From contig JAZUBU010000001.1 in assembly GCA_045638645.1 (NCBI GenBank), forward strand, positions 3,569-67,568: a stretch of 64,000 nucleotides of DNA, given 5' to 3'. Source of the stretch: JAGCJX01 sp045638645 (GTDB taxonomy: Bacteria > Bacteroidota > Bacteroidia > Bacteroidales > UBA932). A program made the translations under genes and the position numbers. The notes under the pieces are model-generated. The model made no database searches, was not told where the DNA came from, and saw only the letters and a program-made list of their open reading frames with translations. This document shows, piece by piece, positions 36,651-44,172 of this stretch (its first letter is position 1; each line of letters starts with the position of its first letter).

Positions 36651-36785
36651 GTGGTTCGAACCGTGTGCTTCACGGGGGTAGTTGGAACAACAACGCAAGG
36701 AACTGTCGCGTATCCAATCGGAACAACAACAACCCCTCCAACAGGAACAACAACAACGGGTTCCGTTTGGTTTTGCTCCCCTAAG
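36651..36785 (+). repeat. DGR template repeat (TR)
   Basis: 135 bp, non-coding in context, beginning at the first base after the RT stop codon. In the target frame it reads AAC at 14 codons, arranged as 1, 3, 1, 4, 1 and 4, so nearly all adenines that may be mutated fall in the first two codon positions. An adenine in AAC can become any NNC codon, giving 15 amino acids and no stop. Of 38 adenines, 14 differ in the current VR; no other base differs. Confidence 0.97.
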
Positions 36786-37028
36786 CTTGGGTGTCAGATG
36801 GATGTCGGTGCTCAAACAAGTCTTTGACCCATCCTTGCTTGGCAGGGATAAATCCGGCAATCGTGGATTGCTATTTGAAACGGAGTAGCCCTGTTGCGGA
36901 TGCGACAGGGTCGAAACGATGCTCTGTTATTTCTTGAATAAATCGCAATGGCTATCCATTAGCCAATCAGGCTGAAGGTGAAATAATGGCGTTGATCCTG
37001 AATTGTGGACCGCCTTTACGTGAATCGA
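36786..37028 (+). other. Non-coding region downstream of the TR
   Basis: 243 bp without a plausible gene. It includes a 9-bp hairpin with a GGAT loop (36889-36897 with 36902-36910, CCCTGT core) and a smaller one (TGGCTA/TAGCCA, about 36949-36965). These may shape the 3' part of the TR RNA, but neither is followed by a clear T-run. Confidence 0.5.
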
Positions 37029-38036
37029 TTAGTCTTCGTTGTTTCTTCGTTGGAATCTTCTTAGCCGTTCTTCGTAGGAACGCTTATACATCCGTTTGCA
37101 ACGGTCATCCAGGAATGAGCGGTTGATCAGGTCATTGACCAAAGGCTGTTCGGTAGCAAATTGATCCAGAATGGCTTCCATTTTTTTTGGAAGAACACCG
37201 ATTCGGCGGCCGAAGGTAGCAAAGTCGTCGCGGCAGGGGTGGCCTGTTCTTCGGTAGATTTCCGAGTGGAATTCTTGGGGCATCAGTCCGTCTTGTAGGG
37301 CAAAATCTCCATCGTCGATGTGAAGGGAGGTGTTCAGCAGGTCGTAGGCCGGAGTCAGGATGTAGTCTCCGTCTGCCGTTTGTTGCAACGAGAAATTCTT
37401 CAAATGGGCATCTCCATTGCCAAACAAGTAGTTGAAGACGACGATGGAGAATAAATGAGTCATTTCAACCGCCCAGGCGGCCGTGTATTTGCGAAGGAGG
37501 GATGCGACATCCTCGTAACTGCCCATGTATTTGAAGTCTTTGCCGTGCGTGTGTGTGGCTTTCCCCGCCAAGGATGCAAAATCTTCTTGAGCGATTTTGG
37601 AGCCGTCATTGGCGTAGTCAAAACGTTTTGTGATGTACACCAATCGTCCGTCCGGGCAAAAGGCGATGGCATTTTCTGCAGTTTTGATTTTGTAGACCTG
37701 TTTTGCGATTTGCATGGTGAGGTGCTCGTTGGCCGGGAGTTGGTCCCGATAACGCAGGTGTTTGTAGTCGGGAGCCGGTTTGATCAGGTACCGTCCCGCT
37801 TCTCCGTGGCGGGCCAGGCAGATTTTTTTATCACGGATGACCGCTGACAACTTCTCCTGTACCCCAGAAATGGAAATGTTGTTGATGGCTGAGATGAAGT
37901 CTTCTTGATCAGCGTCGTAATTGAAATCCAGCCAGGGAGAAACCTTTTGGCCGTCAAACAGTGAGCGAAGGCAAGCCGGACTGTATTGGTCGTGGCCTGT
38001 AGCCAGGGTTCCAGGGCATACGTTGATCGTTTTCAT
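37029..38036 (-). CDS. HipT-like serine/threonine kinase toxin (HipA family)
   Basis: A 335-residue HipA-fold kinase that lacks the HipA N-subdomain 1, which is instead encoded by the separate gene just upstream. The Gly-rich loop contains S55-I56-S57 in NNISISGVQEKL, matching the SIS autophosphorylation motif of HipT; catalytic-loop and metal motifs are FGNGDAHLKN and PAYDLLNT. HipT of enteropathogenic E. coli phosphorylates tryptophanyl-tRNA synthetase; the target here is unknown. Start overlaps the HipS-like stop by 4 bp. Part of a HipBST-type toxin-antitoxin operon. Confidence 0.88.
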   Translation of the reverse strand: MKTINVCPGTLATGHDQYSPACLRSLFDGQKVSPWLDFNYDADQEDFISAINNISISGVQEKLSAVIRDKKICLARHGEAGRYLIKPAPDYKHLRYRDQLPANEHLTMQIAKQVYKIKTAENAIAFCPDGRLVYITKRFDYANDGSKIAQEDFASLAGKATHTHGKDFKYMGSYEDVASLLRKYTAAWAVEMTHLFSIVVFNYLFGNGDAHLKNFSLQQTADGDYILTPAYDLLNTSLHIDDGDFALQDGLMPQEFHSEIYRRTGHPCRDDFATFGRRIGVLPKKMEAILDQFATEQPLVNDLINRSFLDDRCKRMYKRSYEERLRRFQRRNNED

Positions 38037-38353
38037 AGTTCTTTCAGGGTAATTGCACCGATGGTGTCCTGGCCAGCTGTAGCCAGCAACAATCCAAAGG
38101 CATCATTCTCGTCAATTTTCAGTGTCCGGCATTGCAGGGCTTTGTTGGCTCCTTCTGAAAGCATGTTGCAGAAGAACGGAAAGAGAGCATCGGCTACATA
38201 GGGTTCCTTGCGTTTGGGGAAGGCCAATGAAATGGCTTTGAGTTGGTTGTCCAACAAGTAGGCGTCATCGTATTGGAAGATGTACTGACCTTCCTCTGTT
38301 TCTGATAGGGTTCCCGCCGGAATGCCCTTTGAGAAGATTCTTGCAGTTCTCAT
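38033..38353 (-). CDS. HipS-like protein (HipA N-subdomain 1), probable antitoxin
   Basis: A 106-residue protein equal to the HipA N-terminal subdomain 1 (YLLDNQLKAISLAFPKR...LFPFFCNMLSEG). In tripartite HipBST systems this separate subunit neutralises the kinase, while HipB mainly regulates transcription. It lies between the HTH gene (3 bp upstream) and the kinase gene (4-bp overlap), the usual B-S-T order. Confidence 0.85.
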   Translation of the reverse strand: MRTARIFSKGIPAGTLSETEEGQYIFQYDDAYLLDNQLKAISLAFPKRKEPYVADALFPFFCNMLSEGANKALQCRTLKIDENDAFGLLLATAGQDTIGAITLKEL

Positions 38354-38356
38354 TGC

Positions 38357-38551
38357 TTATAACTCTTTTACTTTCAGAGCAATCTCCATGCCCAGTACGG
38401 TTGCGATTTTTTCAAGCGATTGTACGGAGGGGTTTCCGTTGCCCGCTTCCAGACTTTTTATAAACCGCAGACTCAGTCCGGTGTAGTCCGCTAAATCCTG
38501 TTGCGTCAGACCCAAAACGGACCTGCGTTCTTTGATGATGTTGTAGTTCAT
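38357..38551 (-). CDS. HipB-like HTH transcriptional regulator
   Basis: A 64-residue XRE/Cro-type helix-turn-helix protein (LTQQDLADYTGLSLRFIKSLE at residues 15-35). I chose the ATG at 38551 because the alternative ATG at 38578 overlaps the -7 promoter element and the predicted transcript start. It should repress its own operon through the two operator copies around the promoter. Confidence 0.88.
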   Translation of the reverse strand: MNYNIIKERRSVLGLTQQDLADYTGLSLRFIKSLEAGNGNPSVQSLEKIATVLGMEIALKVKEL

Positions 38552-38555
38552 TGGG

Positions 38556-38571
38556 GCAGTATAGTGCACTT
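38556..38571 (-). promoter_or_regulatory. Operator copy 2 of the hipBST operon
   Basis: A 16-bp sequence differs at one base from the centre and right arm of operator 1 (38617-38632). It lies between the predicted transcript start and the hipB ATG. Only the right half-site is well kept. Confidence 0.65.
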
Positions 38572-38577
38572 TTCTCA

Positions 38578-38608
38578 CAAAGATAGAAAGGATCTCTAAT
38601 AAATCAAA
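38578..38608 (-). promoter_or_regulatory. Promoter of the hipBST operon
   Basis: On the minus strand, TTTG (38608-38605) and TATCTTTG (38585-38578) are separated by exactly 19 bp, the Bacteroidota consensus. The ATG at 38551 lies about 20 nt after the expected transcript start. Confidence 0.85.
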
Positions 38609-38638
38609 ATAGAAGTGCAGTATAATGCACTTCTATTT
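38607..38638 (-). promoter_or_regulatory. Operator copy 1 of the hipBST operon
   Basis: A perfect inverted repeat with 13-bp arms (38607-38619 with 38626-38638; core GAAGTGCA/TGCACTTC) and a 6-bp spacer GTATAA. It overlaps the -33 element, so binding of HipB here would block RNA polymerase. Confidence 0.8.
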
Positions 38639-38721
38639 GCTCCTTTATTTGCTCCGCAACTTTGGTCCGGGTTTTGATATCAGAGGGGTAGCTGCATAGG
38701 CAGCGATTAAAACTCTTTGAT

Positions 38722-39294
38722 ATGAAACGGTTTATTTTAGGCAGCCTGATGGCTGTGTTGTTGACGACTTCTGTGATGGCTTGTATGCCCGGTCGTCGGA
38801 CGAAGATTGACAAAACAACGGTAGCGTCGTTGGATCTGAACCGCTACCTGGGAGAATGGTATGAAATCGCACGGTATGACCACCGCTTTGAGCGTAACCT
38901 CGTGGGGTGCAAAGCTACCTATACGATGATGGACAACGGGTTGATTCAGGTGATGAATACCGGTTACCTGGATACGTTTGACGGGGATTACCGGGAGAGC
39001 ATCGGCAAGGCCCGCCGTCCCGATCCCAACGAACCCGGCAAGATGGAGGTCTCTTTTTTCTGGAATTTCTACAACGATTATTGGGTGCTGGAACTGGCAC
39101 CGGATTACAGTTATTCGGTGGTCGGCAGCAAGAGTGACCAGTACCTGTGGATTTTGAGCCGGACTCCGTACCTGGATCCTGTGACCCTGGAGGGAATTCT
39201 TTTCCGCTTGCAATTGCGGGGCTACGACACCGACCGCCTGATCTGGGTGGATCAGTTTGAGATCAGCGAAGTGGACATCGTGGATATCTACTAG
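38722..39294 (+). CDS. Lipocalin family lipoprotein (Blc-like)
   Basis: A 190-residue lipoprotein (lipobox VMAC, Cys21) with the lipocalin signature GEWYEIARYDHRFE (44-57), a CKATYTMMDNGLIQVMNTGY strand pair and a late YLWILSRTP strand. Bacterial lipocalins such as Blc bind fatty acids or lysophospholipids at the outer membrane. It stands alone on the plus strand; its 3' end overlaps the convergent glycosyltransferase by 4 bp. Confidence 0.9.
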   Translation: MKRFILGSLMAVLLTTSVMACMPGRRTKIDKTTVASLDLNRYLGEWYEIARYDHRFERNLVGCKATYTMMDNGLIQVMNTGYLDTFDGDYRESIGKARRPDPNEPGKMEVSFFWNFYNDYWVLELAPDYSYSVVGSKSDQYLWILSRTPYLDPVTLEGILFRLQLRGYDTDRLIWVDQFEISEVDIVDIY

Positions 39295-40253
39295 AAACGT
39301 TCCCGTACTTGGTAGTCGTTGCGGTTGGGGCTGTTGCGGGAGATGAGCTCTCCCAAGAAGCCTGTCAGGAACAGCAGCGTTCCGATGATGACGGCTACCA
39401 GGGCGAGGTAGAAAAGTGGTTGGTCCGTGACGGCGCGGTACTTGAGACCCCCGGCTTGGGCCACTACTTTTTCCAGGATGAGCCACAAGGCAATGCCGAA
39501 ACCGGCCAGGAAGGACAAACTGCCGCATACACCGAAGATGTGCATGGGTTTTTTACCGAAACCGGCCAGGAACCAGAGGGTCATCAGGTCCAGAAAACCA
39601 TTGACAAAGCGGCTCATGCCGAATTTGCTGTGACCGTATTTGCGGGCCTGGTGTTGGACCGGTTTTTCCCCGATTTTGTTGAAACCGGCATTTTTGGCCA
39701 GGAAGGGGATGTAGCGGTGCATGTCGGCATAGACCTCTATGTTCTTGACAACTTCGTTGCGGTAGGCTTTCAGACCGCAGTTCATGTCGTGGAGGTGGAT
39801 GCCGGTCACCTTTCGGGCTGTCCAGTTGTAGAGTTTGGACGGGACGTTCTTGGTAAATTTGTTGTCGTACCGTTTTTTCTTCCAGCCGGATACCAGGTCG
39901 TAGCCGTCTTCCCGGATCATCCGTACGAGTTCGGGGATCTCTTCGGGACTGTCCTGCAGGTCGGCGTCCATGGTGATGACGATATCGCCCTGAGCCGCTT
40001 CAAAACCGCAGTGCAGGGCGGGAGACTTGCCGTAGTTGCGACGGAAACGGATGCCGTGCAGGGTGGTGTCGGTTTGGGAAGCTTTCCGGATCCACTCCCA
40101 GGAGCCGTCGGTGCTTCCATCGTCCACGAGGATGATTTCGTAGGTGGCGTTGTGCAGGTATTCCGAAGCCTTGAGGCTGCGGTGAATCCAGGAAATCAAT
40201 TCCGGCAAGGATTCGATTTCGTTGTAGGAAGAGATGACAATCGAAAGATCCAT
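39291..40253 (-). CDS. Family 2 glycosyltransferase (DPM1/GtrB-like)
   Basis: A 320-residue GT2 enzyme: an N-terminal GT-A domain with VDDGSTDGSW and DADLQD (DxD metal site), the LVSGWKKKR block, and two C-terminal transmembrane segments (about 228-270 and 280-305). This is the polyprenyl-phosphate sugar transferase layout: it transfers a sugar from a nucleotide donor to undecaprenyl phosphate at the inner membrane, probably for LPS or other surface glycan modification. Sugar unknown. It follows the DUF4199 gene by 3 bp. Confidence 0.87.
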   Translation of the reverse strand: MDLSIVISSYNEIESLPELISWIHRSLKASEYLHNATYEIILVDDGSTDGSWEWIRKASQTDTTLHGIRFRRNYGKSPALHCGFEAAQGDIVITMDADLQDSPEEIPELVRMIREDGYDLVSGWKKKRYDNKFTKNVPSKLYNWTARKVTGIHLHDMNCGLKAYRNEVVKNIEVYADMHRYIPFLAKNAGFNKIGEKPVQHQARKYGHSKFGMSRFVNGFLDLMTLWFLAGFGKKPMHIFGVCGSLSFLAGFGIALWLILEKVVAQAGGLKYRAVTDQPLFYLALVAVIIGTLLFLTGFLGELISRNSPNRNDYQVRERF

Positions 40254-40256
40254 GGT

Positions 40257-40793
40257 CTATGCTTGGTCTTGTTGGTCTTGGAACGCTTGGTTTTCGAAAG
40301 GGTTGTCGGGGCGTTTGGCCACCAGTGCGGTCAGGGCCGAGAACAGGATGCCACAACAAACCAGATACAGGAAATAGACGGCGGTCAGCGTACGGGGTAA
40401 ACTTTTGATCACGCTGTCGGTATCGATGCCTATCGATCCCATACCCTGGTCTTCAAGGGCAGCGAGGCTTGTTGCGATTGCCTCGGCCAGGAAGTCCGGA
40501 CGGAAAGCGAAGATGTCCAGGGCAAAGTAGGCGGTGCAGAGGATGGATGACAACAAACAGATTTTGAAGCCGTAACCGAAGGCTTTGCTGTAGTCAAACA
40601 CGGACTGGCCCTGTCCGAAGCGTCGGGTCAGCCGGATCAGCAGGTGGGCGATCAAGAAAATCTTCAGTGACCATACCAGAAACGAAAGCCAGCCGGGGAG
40701 GTGGAGGTAGTTACCCAAGGCGTAAGCGGCCACGGGCGGGATGGAAAGCCAGAGCGCGTCTTTTCCAGCAGAAGTCCAAGCTTGATTGTTCAT
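40257..40793 (-). CDS. DUF4199 membrane protein
   Basis: A 178-residue protein with four predicted membrane helices (about 13-33, 35-55, 73-95, 140-160). The layout, with FDYSKAFGYGFKICLLSSIL in the third helix, matches the Bacteroidota family DUF4199. It is commonly found just upstream of a GT2 gene, as here, 3 bp apart, suggesting a role in the same glycan pathway. Function unknown. Confidence 0.8.
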   Translation of the reverse strand: MNNQAWTSAGKDALWLSIPPVAAYALGNYLHLPGWLSFLVWSLKIFLIAHLLIRLTRRFGQGQSVFDYSKAFGYGFKICLLSSILCTAYFALDIFAFRPDFLAEAIATSLAALEDQGMGSIGIDTDSVIKSLPRTLTAVYFLYLVCCGILFSALTALVAKRPDNPFENQAFQDQQDQA

Positions 40794-40834
40794 ATTCTTC
40801 GTGTTAATTTGTGCAAAATTACGACATTATTATT

Positions 40835-40842
40835 ACCTTTGC
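40835..40842 (+). promoter_or_regulatory. -7 promoter element of thrS
   Basis: TACCTTTG matches TAnnTTTG, 38 bp before the thrS ATG; the -33 element is poor (a TTTG is 22 bp upstream). Confidence 0.55.
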
Positions 40843-40879
40843 AAGTTGTAATTTTAACGCGAAATAGTTTTTCCAAGAT

Positions 40880-42814
40880 ATGATTAACATTACATTTCCC
40901 GACGGCAGTGTCCGTAACTACGAAAAAGGGATTACCCCTTACGGAATTGCACAAAGCATTTCCCCTCGGTTGGCTTCCGATGTGATCGTAGCCACCGTTA
41001 ACGGAGTCATTTACGATCTGGAACGTCCCATCAACGAGGATGCAAGCGTAAAACTGCACAAATGGGAAGATGCGGAGGCCAAACAAACGTTCTGGCACTC
41101 TTCTTCACACTTGATGGCAGCGGCGTTGGAACAATTGTATCCGGGCATCAAATTCGGTATCGGTCCTGCGATTGAAACCGGTTTCTACTACGATGTGGAC
41201 CTGGGCGACAAGAATCTGGTGGAAGCTGATTTGAAGGCCATCGAAGACAAGATGCTGGAACTGGCCCGCCAAAAACAAAACTTTGTCCGCCAGGACATCA
41301 GCAAGGACGAGGCCTTGAAGACCTATACCGAAAAAGGTGACCAATACAAATGCGAACTGATCCGTGACCTGGAAGACGGTACCATTACCTTCTATACCAA
41401 CGGTTCGTTTACCGACTTGTGCCGTGGACCCCACTTGCGTGACACGTCCATCATCAAAGCGGTGAAATTGACTTCCATTGCAGGTGCTTACTGGCGCGGT
41501 AACGAGAAGAACAAGATGTTGACCCGTATCTATGGGGTGACTTTCCCGCAAAAGAAATTGCTGGATGAGTACGTGGCCATGATGGAAGAAGCCAAGAAAC
41601 GCGACCACCGCAAAGTGGGTAAGGAATTGGAATTGTTTGCTTTCTCCCAACGCGTGGGTCAAGGTCTGCCGTTGTGGTTGCCCAAAGGAGCCCAATTGCG
41701 CGAACGGCTGGAAATGTTCCTGAAGAAGGTGCAAAAGGCTCACGGTTATTTGCCGGTCATCACCCCCCATATCGGACAAAAAGAATTGTATGTGACTTCC
41801 GGTCACTATGCCAAATACGGTGCGGATTCCTTCCAACCGATTCACACCCCGCAAGAAGGCGAGGAGTTCCTGCTCAAACCCATGAACTGCCCTCACCACT
41901 GCGAAATCTACAAGACCAAACCCCGTTCGTACAAGGATCTGCCCTTGCGCTTGGCTGAGTTTGGAACGGTTTACCGCTACGAACAAAGTGGTGAGTTGCA
42001 CGGTTTGACCCGTGTACGTGGCTTTACCCAAGACGACGCCCACATTTTCTGCCGTCCCGACCAATTGAAAGAAGAGTTCTGCAAGGTGATTGACATCGTT
42101 TTGTACATCTTCAAAACATTGGATTTCAATGAATTCATTGCACAAGTTTCGTTGCGTGACCGCGTAAATCGTGAGAAATACATCGGAACGGATGAAAACT
42201 GGGAAAAGGCAGAACGTGCGATCATCGAGGCAGCTGAAGAAAAAGGTTTGAAGACCATTGTGGAATATGGTGAAGCCGCTTTCTACGGTCCGAAACTGGA
42301 CTTCATGGTGCGCGACGCCATCGGCCGCAAATGGCAATTGGGTACCATCCAAGTGGACTACAACTTGCCGGAACGTTTCGAACTGGAGTACATCGGTGCG
42401 GATGACAAACGTTATCGTCCGATCATGATCCACCGTGCACCCTTCGGATCCATGGAACGCTTTGTGGCAGTGTTGATTGAACACACCGGCGGACGTTTCC
42501 CGTTGTGGTTGACTCCGGATCAGGCCGTCGTTCTTCCTGTCAGTGAAAAATACAATGACTACGCAAAAAAAGTTTGCGAATTGCTTAATAATTACGATAT
42601 TCGCGCCTCCATTGACGGTCGTAACGAAACGATCGGGAAAAAGATACGTGAAAACGAGCATAAACGCATCCCTTACTTGCTGATTGTCGGTGAGAAAGAA
42701 GAAGCGGCAGGCTTGGTTTCCGTACGTCGTCAAGGTGAGGGTGACCAAGGCCAGATGACCCCGGAAGAATTCGTTGCCAAAATCAATGAAGAAGTGAAGA
42801 ACCTGATTGGCTAA
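40880..42814 (+). CDS. thrS: Threonyl-tRNA synthetase
   Basis: A 644-residue class II synthetase with all domains: TGS (1-62), the editing domain with HSSSHLMAAAL (HxxxH, near 72) and the SAD Cys/His, the catalytic core with KPMNCPHHC and motif 2 RLAEFGTVYRYE, and the anticodon-binding domain (about 535-644). Charges tRNA-Thr and removes Ser-tRNA-Thr. First gene of thrS-infC-rpmI-rplT, a conserved order. There is no recognisable leader or T-box. Confidence 0.97.
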   Translation: MINITFPDGSVRNYEKGITPYGIAQSISPRLASDVIVATVNGVIYDLERPINEDASVKLHKWEDAEAKQTFWHSSSHLMAAALEQLYPGIKFGIGPAIETGFYYDVDLGDKNLVEADLKAIEDKMLELARQKQNFVRQDISKDEALKTYTEKGDQYKCELIRDLEDGTITFYTNGSFTDLCRGPHLRDTSIIKAVKLTSIAGAYWRGNEKNKMLTRIYGVTFPQKKLLDEYVAMMEEAKKRDHRKVGKELELFAFSQRVGQGLPLWLPKGAQLRERLEMFLKKVQKAHGYLPVITPHIGQKELYVTSGHYAKYGADSFQPIHTPQEGEEFLLKPMNCPHHCEIYKTKPRSYKDLPLRLAEFGTVYRYEQSGELHGLTRVRGFTQDDAHIFCRPDQLKEEFCKVIDIVLYIFKTLDFNEFIAQVSLRDRVNREKYIGTDENWEKAERAIIEAAEEKGLKTIVEYGEAAFYGPKLDFMVRDAIGRKWQLGTIQVDYNLPERFELEYIGADDKRYRPIMIHRAPFGSMERFVAVLIEHTGGRFPLWLTPDQAVVLPVSEKYNDYAKKVCELLNNYDIRASIDGRNETIGKKIRENEHKRIPYLLIVGEKEEAAGLVSVRRQGEGDQGQMTPEEFVAKINEEVKNLIG

Positions 42815-42860
42815 GCTTCAGACAAACAATATTAACCATTAATAATAGGAGGATTAACCT

Positions 42861-43487
42861 ATCGCAACCCCGATGAACAAACGCCCGTTTAGTGGCGCTC
42901 CCAGACCGAACTTCCCGCCCCGTCCTCAACAAGGCGGTCCGAACGGGCCGAGAAGAGGACCGCAACAACCCAAAGAAGAAGGTCCCAGAATCAATGAAGA
43001 GATTACCGCAGCCAATGTACGTCTTGTGGGTGACAACATTCCTGAACAAGGAATTTACCCCATCCAACAGGCTCGGAAAATGGCGGAGGAACAAGAGTTG
43101 GATCTGGTGGAGATTACCGCAAAAAGTGATCCTCCGGTTTGCCGGATCATGAACTATGAAAAGTTCTTGTACCAGCAAAAGAAAAAGGCCAAAGAAATGA
43201 AGGCCAATGCCAGCAAAGTCGTGATCAAGGAAATCCGTTTCGGACCCAATACCGACGAACACGACTTCCAGTTCAAGCTCAAGCATGCAAAAGAGTTCCT
43301 GGAAGAAGGCTGCAAGGTAAAGGCTTACGTATTCTTCAAAGGTCGCTCCATTTTGTTCTCAGAGCAAGGCGAGAAACTCTTGCTGCGTTTTGCGGTTGAA
43401 TTGGATGACTATGGCAAGGCAGAACAAATGCCGAAACTGGAGGGCAAGCGCATGATTATGATGCTGGGCCCCAACAAGAAGAAATAA
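42861..43487 (+). CDS. infC: Translation initiation factor IF-3
   Basis: A 208-residue IF-3 with N- and C-terminal domains (INEEITAANVRLVGDN; KEIRFGPNTDEHDFQFKLKHA; final MMLGPNKKK) and an extra Pro/Arg/Gln-rich N-terminal extension of about 40 residues. I place the start at ATC 42861, which lies 8 nt after a perfect AGGAGG (42847-42852). The alternative ATG at 42873 is 20 nt away from that site. IF-3 rejects non-AUG starts, and in E. coli infC itself starts at AUU, giving autoregulation; the same logic fits here. If ATG is used the protein is 204 residues. Confidence 0.9.
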   Translation: MATPMNKRPFSGAPRPNFPPRPQQGGPNGPRRGPQQPKEEGPRINEEITAANVRLVGDNIPEQGIYPIQQARKMAEEQELDLVEITAKSDPPVCRIMNYEKFLYQQKKKAKEMKANASKVVIKEIRFGPNTDEHDFQFKLKHAKEFLEEGCKVKAYVFFKGRSILFSEQGEKLLLRFAVELDDYGKAEQMPKLEGKRMIMMLGPNKKK

Positions 43488-43519
43488 ACTTTGTTTAACT
43501 AATTAATATTATTGTAACA

Positions 43520-43714
43520 ATGCCTAAAATGAAGTCGAACTCCGGTGCCAAAAAGCGCTTTACGCTTACCGGATCGGGAAAAGTGAAAAGGAAACACGCT
43601 TACAAGAGCCACATCCTTACCAAGAAAACTACCAAACAAAAACGCAACTTGACTCACGTAGCGATGATGGATGCTTGTGATGCAAAACGCGTAAAAGAAA
43701 TGTTGGCTTGCTAA
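43520..43714 (+). CDS. rpmI: 50S ribosomal protein L35 (bL35)
   Basis: A 64-residue basic protein matching bL35 (MPKMKSNSGAKKRF, GSGKVKRKHAYKSHILTKKTTKQKR). It lies between infC and rplT as usual. The 102-bp gap to rplT holds a short hairpin (CTCTCC/GGGGAG near 43770) of unknown meaning. Confidence 0.97.
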   Translation: MPKMKSNSGAKKRFTLTGSGKVKRKHAYKSHILTKKTTKQKRNLTHVAMMDACDAKRVKEMLAC

Positions 43715-43816
43715 CCTTTTCCTTTAGTCATTAAAATTATTGTTTAACTGAATGAACAGCAGAAAAGACTCTCCAATGGGGGAGGGCGCTGACATTCTTA
43801 AAAAAATCAGTGAAGT

Positions 43817-44161
43817 ATGCCTAGATCGGTGAATTCGGTGGCTTCAAGAGCACGCCGCAAAAAAATTCTCAAACAAACCCGCGGTTATTTCCTGGCCCGC
43901 AAAAACGTATGGACGGTTGCCAAGAATACGTATGAGAAAGGTCTTACCTACGCTTACCGCGATCGTAAAAACAAAAAACGTAATTTCCGCGCTTTGTGGA
44001 TTCAACGTATCAACGCCGCAGCTCGTATGCACGGTATGAGCTACTCCCAATTCATGGGTAAATTGGCAAAACAAAATGTTGGTTTGAACCGTAAGGTTTT
44101 GGCTGACTTGGCGATGAACAACCCCAAAGCATTCGAAGCTATTGTTAACTCTGTAAAGTAG
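43817..44161 (+). CDS. rplT: 50S ribosomal protein L20 (bL20)
   Basis: A 114-residue protein matching bL20 (MPRSVNSVASRARRKKILK, GYFLARKNVWTVAKN, RKNKKRNFRALWIQRINAAAR). It is an early assembly protein of the large subunit and in other bacteria represses its own operon. 11 bp upstream of lepB. Confidence 0.97.
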   Translation: MPRSVNSVASRARRKKILKQTRGYFLARKNVWTVAKNTYEKGLTYAYRDRKNKKRNFRALWIQRINAAARMHGMSYSQFMGKLAKQNVGLNRKVLADLAMNNPKAFEAIVNSVK

Positions 44162-44172
44162 TTATCGTATAA

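Noticed and set aside
36584..36784. 66-residue open frame over the TR, ending in the target-like FRLVLLP
   Set aside because: It starts inside the RT gene and its similarity to the target exists only because the TR is the copy of the VR. It is the template, not a gene.
38357..38578. Longer HTH gene starting at 38578
   Set aside because: The extra codons overlap the -7 promoter element and the operator at the transcript start; ATG 38551 fits better.
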